A stretch of 47,847 nucleotides of DNA. Source: Flavobacterium sp. (lineage in GTDB: Bacteria > Bacteroidota > Bacteroidia > Flavobacteriales > Flavobacteriaceae). Below the pieces are notes generated by a model. That model saw only the letters and a program-made list of their open reading frames with translations, was not told the DNA's origin and made no database searches. Within the stretch, counting starts at the first letter, position 1; each line of letters starts with the position of its first letter. The stretch is from the NCBI RefSeq assembly GCF_029242675.1, contig NZ_JAQWTM010000356.1:1-47847 (forward strand), read 5' to 3'. The translations under genes and the position numbers were made by a program. Below, piece after piece: positions 42,731 through 47,847 of the stretch.

Positions 42731-44221
42731 TTAACTTGTAAGTTGCTTCTTAGATTTCACTTCGACAGATACAATGGTACCTCCCTCTTCTCCTGTTGTA
42801 AATGCAATTGTGCCATTTAGCATAATTACTAATTCCAGAACGAGGTGTAGTCCAATACCATAGGTACTTAGAACTAATTTTTCAGGGTCTCGGTTATTAA
42901 ATAAATTAGTGTAGTAGTCAATAATATCTTGACTCATTCCAGTTCCAGTATCCTTGACGTAATAGGTTATGCTGTCGTTTGTGGTGGTTGCACCTATTTC
43001 GATAGCACCATTCAAGGTGTTTTTTACCGCATTATCTAATAAATTATGTATTATTATCGAAATAATTCTTCGGTTGATTTTCGAATTTAAATTTCGATTC
43101 GTGGTATTTACAATTTTGGTATTGTAGTTTTCGGCAATCTCCTCAAATATAACTCTTTTTTCGTCAATTAGATCAAAAACAGAGTATGTTTTTTGTTCAA
43201 AGTCGCGATCATTTGTATAAATTTTAGAATATTCGACTAGTGTTTTTGTAAACGCAAAGAGCTGGCTAGATGATTTGTGTATCGAGCTGATGTATTGATA
43301 TCCAATTTCTGATTTATCAGTAATAGAGATTAAATGTTTAGCGATGACTTGAATGTACTTTAGCGGACTCTTGATGTCATGGCTAATCGTTCCAATGATT
43401 TTTTTGTTCTGAATAATTTCAGTGGACAAGTTCTTTTTTGTTTTCTGTAAATCTTTTATGATTTTGCGCAATCTATCTTGTTGATTTTTTAGCTTTTTTT
43501 GTGATGTAGTTAGTTTGTTAATTGTTAAGGCATAATAAAAACTCACACAGCCAATAATTATTAGAATGAAAAAGGTGTTGGCCACAATTAGATAATTCTT
43601 TACTTGTCGCGTTCCTTCTCCAAAAGAATCGGAAAAGGCATCTTGATTGATTGTAATCTTAGTATTAATGGCATCGATCTCTTCTAGTAATTTAAGCTGC
43701 GTAGCAAAATCTAGCTTTTGATGCGTTACTTGCTCCTTAATGTACAAACCGGTTAGGTATAATTCTAGATTTAAAGCATCGCCTTTTTTCCATTCTTGAA
43801 CTGCTTTTCTGAAAAAGGAAATCGAATTAAAATTTTGGAACAACCAAATCATATCATTGATGTCCTCCTCATTATTTTTTCCTTGTATAAAACCCTCTGC
43901 TACAGCTTTATGATCAAGCTTTGTAGCCATCGCATTTCTTGCTTTGGCACCACCAAAAGCAATATCTAAATTGGATTCGAATTTATCCCAGTACTCTTTC
44001 TTAGAAGTCAGTATATAATAAATTAAATAGTGCGTGGCAATGTTATGTCCTTTTGAATAATGGGATTCACCACTAACATAAGCTCTGGATGCTGACAAGG
44101 TTTTGATGGTGTAATAATTGACAAAAATTAGCATCGAGCAAGAAGCTAATATGATCACAAACAAAGTCACAATGTTGGTTTGATTTAGCCGGTACAAGAA
44201 TCGTAGTAAGTGATTTTTCAT
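42731..44221 (-). CDS. Sensor histidine kinase with helical periplasmic domain
   Basis: This 496-residue kinase has a helix at about 17-36, a large helical periplasmic domain (about 38-208) and a second helix (about 210-233), followed by a coiled coil (about 238-272). HisKA carries His281 in ISHDIKSPLKYI, and the catalytic domain has LLDNAVKNT, VKDTGTGMS and YGIGLHLVLEL. The periplasmic helices resemble four-helix-bundle sensors of chemoreceptors and CHASE3 proteins, but I cannot assign one. It pairs with the NarL-type regulator downstream and lies divergent from the giant surface protein. Confidence 0.92.
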   Translation of the reverse strand: MKNHLLRFLYRLNQTNIVTLFVIILASCSMLIFVNYYTIKTLSASRAYVSGESHYSKGHNIATHYLIYYILTSKKEYWDKFESNLDIAFGGAKARNAMATKLDHKAVAEGFIQGKNNEEDINDMIWLFQNFNSISFFRKAVQEWKKGDALNLELYLTGLYIKEQVTHQKLDFATQLKLLEEIDAINTKITINQDAFSDSFGEGTRQVKNYLIVANTFFILIIIGCVSFYYALTINKLTTSQKKLKNQQDRLRKIIKDLQKTKKNLSTEIIQNKKIIGTISHDIKSPLKYIQVIAKHLISITDKSEIGYQYISSIHKSSSQLFAFTKTLVEYSKIYTNDRDFEQKTYSVFDLIDEKRVIFEEIAENYNTKIVNTTNRNLNSKINRRIISIIIHNLLDNAVKNTLNGAIEIGATTTNDSITYYVKDTGTGMSQDIIDYYTNLFNNRDPEKLVLSTYGIGLHLVLELVIMLNGTIAFTTGEEGGTIVSVEVKSKKQLTS

Positions 44222-44552
44222 GAAATATCGTTTGTGCTAAATTATAAAACAATTAGTAGTTAGAACTAGTAAAATGATACACTATTGTTAATATTTTATT
44301 AATAAAATAAATTTATTTCTCTTTTTTGTAGGAAACCGTCCAGAGCAATATTGACATTTAGCTATTTCTGTATCGGTTTTATTTTGCTTTCACATCGAAT
44401 TATGTTTAGGCTTATTTCCTAAATAGTAGGATTTTATCATTTAAATTTGGTAATAACCTATAACCGCTATTTGGTATTGTTTTGAGATCCCCCCTCAATA
44501 ACCAGTTTTAGCGGTAATGAATCCCCTATACCTACAATAAAATACTTATGCT
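44222..44552. other. Intergenic region between the sensor kinase and surface-protein genes
   Basis: This AT-rich 331-bp gap carries a -7 candidate, TAAATTTG (44442-44449), about 100 bases before the surface-protein ATG. I see no TTG at the -33 distance. I found no clear promoter for the kinase. The long leader before 44553 could carry regulation but no known riboswitch is evident. Confidence 0.5.
44442..44449 (+). promoter_or_regulatory. Candidate promoter -7 element for the giant surface protein
   Basis: TAAATTTG, a perfect TAnnTTTG, 103 bases upstream of the ATG. The remote position makes the assignment tentative. Confidence 0.4.
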
Positions 44553-47500
44553 ATGGCAAATAATTACCTTAAATTGTATAGAATAAAATGCACCAGTTTT
44601 TTTACTACCATCTTAAAGCAACCTATCATCGTTGTTTTGGCATGTTGCTTACTGGTATCTGTGAATGGGTTTGGTCAATGCAATAGTGAAACACCTACTC
44701 CTTTTATATTAGATAATTTTGATAATTTATCGGTTTCAACCAAAACCACTGGATTGTGCTTGGTTGGTTGTGGTATTTTCAATGCTAATCGATTAATTGA
44801 TAGTGACCTTACCAATAGTGCATCAGCAAGTTTTGGTGTATTGGGAGTTGGTACTACGCATGCTTTGCGTGTTACTGATGGTAATACAACTTACGCGCAA
44901 GGAACATTTGCCGGTTTTAAAATTGCTCCAACATCAGGGCTTTTAAATTTAAGTTTGTTGGATGCTGTTGCAGTAAAAACCTATAAAAATAATATACTAG
45001 TAGAATCCGTTAGTGGCTCGTCGCTTTTGGGCTTGAGTGTTTTAAATAGTAGTACGGATTACATTATTGGGTTTAATAGTTCAGCACCTTTTGATGCTAT
45101 TGAAATCGTTTTGAACTCGGGTGTGGCTGCATTGAATTCCATTTCAATTTACCATGCCGTTGTTAGACAATATTGTGCTGGCTCAGCCCTAGATTGTAAC
45201 ACTGTAACCAAAGTTAACTTACCTGTTTTTCCAGTTGCAATTGATCAACTACAGACAGGATTTTCGGGAGTTTCAGTGGGAAGTATTACTAATCCCGAGC
45301 ATGCCGTAAGTTCAAGTGCTACTGATTTTGCTAGCATCAACTTATTGACAGGCGTACTTGCTTCGGCAAATTTTGCTATTAAAGATCAAGTTACAGATTA
45401 TCCAGCAGGAACCTACGCTGGAATGGAGATCGAAAATTTGGCCTTGTTAAATAGTGGCGCTTTGAGTAACATAAGTTTGGCTACGTATTTAAACGGAACC
45501 TTTCAAGAACAATTTTCGGGTAGTAATTTAGTAGCGAGTGTATCATTGATTTCCTCCCAAGGCGCAATAAAATTAGGGTTTGTTACTACTAAAAGCTTTG
45601 ATGAAGTTAAACTAACCTTAAGTCAAGCAGCGGGTTTAAATTTAGGAACAACCAAAGTATATGGAGCAATTTTCGAAAAATTTTGTGCCGGCCCTGCATT
45701 ACCATGTAATGTTCAAACAGCATTGATTGCACCCGTCTATCCAGTATATGTAAATAACGCGAGGTCAGGAATTGATGGTGTGGTATGTGCTTTATGTACA
45801 GTCACCAATACAAATAATTTGATAGATAGTGACTTAACTAATTTTGAACAAATTAATTTGACAGCCGCAATTGGCGCTAGTGGGAGTTTATCAGTTAAAG
45901 AAGAAATCACGGATTATCCAGCGGGTACTTTTGCAGGTTATTCAATTGAAACACCTACATTCTTAAATGTTAGTGCTCTTGATGCAATAACCATTCGAAC
46001 CTACTTAAACGGATTGCTTCAAGAAACGAAGTCTGGAAACGGCCCCCTTGTTAGTGTAGGTACTGATTTGTTGGTAGGATCGACTAGACAAACCATTGGC
46101 TTTGTGTCAACCAAGTCATTTGATGAGGTTCGTATTACTGTAATAAATACTTTAGCAGTAAACTTGGGTAGCGTTAAAGTATATAATGCCGTTTTTCAAA
46201 ACCTATGTGCACCTACAGTTGCCTGTAATACTTCTTATGTTCTTTCAAATCCTATGTTTCCGGTTATAATTGACTCGGATAAAACAGGTATCGAAGGGGT
46301 AGCTTGCGTGTCTTGCGCGGTAAATGGAACACAAAATTTACTTACCGAGGATACTAATGATTTTGCCAACATCAGCTTAGTTGCAGGGGCAGTTGCTTCG
46401 GGTTCGTTAGCTGTAAAAGATGTTTTATATACTTATCCAAAAGGAACTTTTGCTGGATTTGTTATTAAAGATCTAGGGACGCTAGCACAAGTTAATTTGT
46501 TTCAGTCATTATCCATTAGGACCTATAGAAACGGTGTCTTACAAGAATCTAAAACGGGTGGTCAGCTAATTGACTTGTCATTATTAGGATTAGATGTTTT
46601 GGGTTCTAGACCAGGAACTTACAGTGTTGGGTTTAAAACTACCTTAGCCTTTGATGAAATCCGACTTACACTAAATTCAATTGCTAGTGTGATTAATTCA
46701 ATTAATATTTATGGTGCATTTGTCAATACTACCGAAAGCAATGGAGGAGATCTTCTTTGTGACTTTGCTTCTATAAAAGTAACTAAAGAGGGCGTTTTTG
46801 TAGATGTTAATAATGATGGTATTGCTAATTTAGGCGATAGGGTTGATTACACATTTGTTGTTACAAATACGGGTAAACAAACTCTAAAAAATATTACAAT
46901 TGTTGACGAAAAAGCCGTTATTAGTGGTGGTCCAATTGCTAGCTTAGAGCCGGACAACAGTGATAGTACAACTTTTTCGGGCACCTATTTTTTAACTCAA
47001 GCTGATATTGATGCTGGAGTAGTCTATAACCTTGCAACAGTAAAGGCGATAACAGTAATAGGTACTCAAATTTCGGCTACTTCGACAGATCCAACTCCAT
47101 GTACAATTTGTCCTGTGGATCCAAATTGTCCTACTTGTACCGCGACTTTAATTGTACAATCACCAGCAATTGCCTTGGTAAAAACAGCTTCTGTATCAGG
47201 TACAGGAGCAAGAGGCGATGTGATCACGTATACATTTGCAGTAACCAATACAGGAAATACCACATTGAGTAATGTAGTGGTTAGTGATCCAATGGTAGGA
47301 CTAGTGCTAACAGGCAATCCAATTGCGACATTAGCAGCAGGAGCGACCAACAACAGCATCAAAGGGACTTACACGATTACCCAAGCCGATATCGACGCAG
47401 ATAAAGTAACGAACAGCGCTTTGGTAAAAGCACAAGATCCAAAAGGGAACGATGTAACAGATATTTCAGGGACAACAACAACGAACAACACACCAACAGA

Positions 47501-47847
47501 AACACCAACCTCGTTTAACCCAAGCATTGCCTTGGTAAAAACAGCTACTGTATCAGGTACAGGAGTAAAAGGCGATGTGATCACGTACACATTTGCAGTA
47601 ACCAATACAGGAAATACCACTTTGAGTAATGTAGTGGTTAGTGATCCAATGTTAGGACTAGTGCTAACAGGTAATCCAATTGCGACATTAGCAGCAGGAG
47701 CGACCAACAACAGCATCAAAGGAACCTACACAATTACCCAAGCCGATATCGACGCAGGCAAAGTTACAAACAGCGCTTTGGTAAAAGCACAAGATCCAAA
47801 AGGGAACGATGTAACAGATATTTCAGGGACAACAACAACGAACAACA
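44553..47847 (+). CDS. Giant modular surface protein (adhesin-like), partial at right edge
   Basis: This frame starts at ATG 44553 and is open through the window end, at least 1098 residues. A long N-terminal region ends in a signal-peptide-like hydrophobic stretch (IIVVLACCLLVSVNGFGQ, about residues 24-41). Four similar modules of about 172 residues follow. Their landmark segments begin near 44793, 45306, 45819 and 46340 (for example LIDSDLTN, then DYPAGTFAGY, then KSFDEVRIT), with paired cysteines. From about 46780 there are three DUF11-like beta-sandwich repeats (IALVKTASVSGTG, TYTFAVTNTGNTTL) of about 119 residues. It would be exported and probably T9SS-anchored, but any sorting domain lies outside the window. 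Confidence 0.85.
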   Translation, partial: MANNYLKLYRIKCTSFFTTILKQPIIVVLACCLLVSVNGFGQCNSETPTPFILDNFDNLSVSTKTTGLCLVGCGIFNANRLIDSDLTNSASASFGVLGVGTTHALRVTDGNTTYAQGTFAGFKIAPTSGLLNLSLLDAVAVKTYKNNILVESVSGSSLLGLSVLNSSTDYIIGFNSSAPFDAIEIVLNSGVAALNSISIYHAVVRQYCAGSALDCNTVTKVNLPVFPVAIDQLQTGFSGVSVGSITNPEHAVSSSATDFASINLLTGVLASANFAIKDQVTDYPAGTYAGMEIENLALLNSGALSNISLATYLNGTFQEQFSGSNLVASVSLISSQGAIKLGFVTTKSFDEVKLTLSQAAGLNLGTTKVYGAIFEKFCAGPALPCNVQTALIAPVYPVYVNNARSGIDGVVCALCTVTNTNNLIDSDLTNFEQINLTAAIGASGSLSVKEEITDYPAGTFAGYSIETPTFLNVSALDAITIRTYLNGLLQETKSGNGPLVSVGTDLLVGSTRQTIGFVSTKSFDEVRITVINTLAVNLGSVKVYNAVFQNLCAPTVACNTSYVLSNPMFPVIIDSDKTGIEGVACVSCAVNGTQNLLTEDTNDFANISLVAGAVASGSLAVKDVLYTYPKGTFAGFVIKDLGTLAQVNLFQSLSIRTYRNGVLQESKTGGQLIDLSLLGLDVLGSRPGTYSVGFKTTLAFDEIRLTLNSIASVINSINIYGAFVNTTESNGGDLLCDFASIKVTKEGVFVDVNNDGIANLGDRVDYTFVVTNTGKQTLKNITIVDEKAVISGGPIASLEPDNSDSTTFSGTYFLTQADIDAGVVYNLATVKAITVIGTQISATSTDPTPCTICPVDPNCPTCTATLIVQSPAIALVKTASVSGTGARGDVITYTFAVTNTGNTTLSNVVVSDPMVGLVLTGNPIATLAAGATNNSIKGTYTITQADIDADKVTNSALVKAQDPKGNDVTDISGTTTTNNTPTETPTSFNPSIALVKTATVSGTGVKGDVITYTFAVTNTGNTTLSNVVVSDPMLGLVLTGNPIATLAAGATNNSIKGTYTITQADIDAGKVTNSALVKAQDPKGNDVTDISGTTTTNN
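47169..47847 (+). repeat. Near-identical DUF11-type repeats within the surface protein gene
   Basis: Two repeats start at 47169 and 47526, a 357-bp (119-codon) period. Over the 322 bases visible in both, I counted 14 mismatches, and the last 79 bases are identical. The first DUF11-like copy (from about 46780) is far more diverged. Recent duplication or gene conversion is the likely cause. Confidence 0.85.

Noticed and set aside
47066..47719. Two reverse-strand reading frames with matching starts over the DUF11 repeats
   Set aside because: They mirror the forward-strand repeats, appear because the composition avoids reverse stops, and lack independent support. The forward frame is open throughout.
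1..47847. tRNA, rRNA, riboswitch or mobile-element genes
   Set aside because: No T-loop consensus with an acceptor stem, no rRNA-like sequence and no transposase or integrase was found by eye; a covariance search would be needed to exclude small RNAs.

Overview
The window looks like a piece of a Flavobacterium-type chromosome (Bacteroidota, Flavobacteriia). It is AT-rich and has many promoters of the Bacteroidota form TAnnTTTG. It carries a type IX secretion (T9SS) sorting domain, a SusC-like TonB-dependent receptor with a carboxypeptidase-type N-terminal domain, and DUF3098, DUF4271, DUF4296 and DUF5686 proteins, all typical of this phylum. I see no rRNA, tRNA, transposase, phage gene or CRISPR array. 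Most of the window is core chromosome; the unusual parts are the left end (1-1500), the receptor/two-component region (35.3-42 kb) and the right end (44.5 kb onward).

Layout. 1-107 is the 5' end of asnS (leftward). 200-1500 has no genes and holds a hairpin element and a regular 108-bp tandem array. 1.6-4.4 kb holds an M43 metalloprotease lipoprotein, a small SpoU-type RNA methyltransferase and a thioredoxin-fold lipoprotein. 4.4-16 kb holds a GH63-type glycosidase, an MscS channel, an MMPL/RND exporter, a CPA2 antiporter and a DUF5686 outer-membrane protein. 16-18.2 kb holds frr and pyrH, with a patatin-like phospholipase upstream. 18.3-22.4 kb holds a thioredoxin-like protein and the leftward operon ftsX-DUF3098-uppP-truB-(secreted protein). 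22.5-28.4 kb holds leuS, a YugP-type peptidase, an Lrp/AsnC regulator, hemD and DUF4271. 28.5-31.1 kb is an operon of a dolichyl-phosphate-mannose-synthase-like glycosyltransferase, dihydroorotase and DUF4296. 31.1-35.2 kb holds an NAD-dependent epimerase, tyrS, and a LuxE/PaaK-like acyltransferase with a secreted partner.

35.3-42.1 kb looks like one regulatory neighbourhood: a protein that is little more than a T9SS sorting domain, a secreted lipoprotein, a large TonB-dependent receptor and, divergently, a PhoB/PhoR-type two-component system. The receptor and lipoprotein promoters each carry a GATAAC box 21-22 bp upstream of the -7 element. At the receptor the box is repeated with an 11-bp period, as expected for a PhoB/OmpR-family regulator. 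I infer, without proof, that this is an envelope uptake system controlled by the adjacent regulator, possibly in response to phosphate.

42.1-47.8 kb holds a NarL-type regulator and a sensor kinase, divergent from a very large surface protein. That protein runs off the right edge and is built from about four 172-residue modules followed by DUF11-like repeats. Two of these repeats are almost identical in DNA.

The best candidates for something little described are the 108-bp hairpin array, a GC-rich palindrome inserted in frame in leuS, the shared GATAAC promoter architecture with the sorting-domain-only protein, and the LuxE-like/secreted-protein pair. None is proven new from sequence alone.
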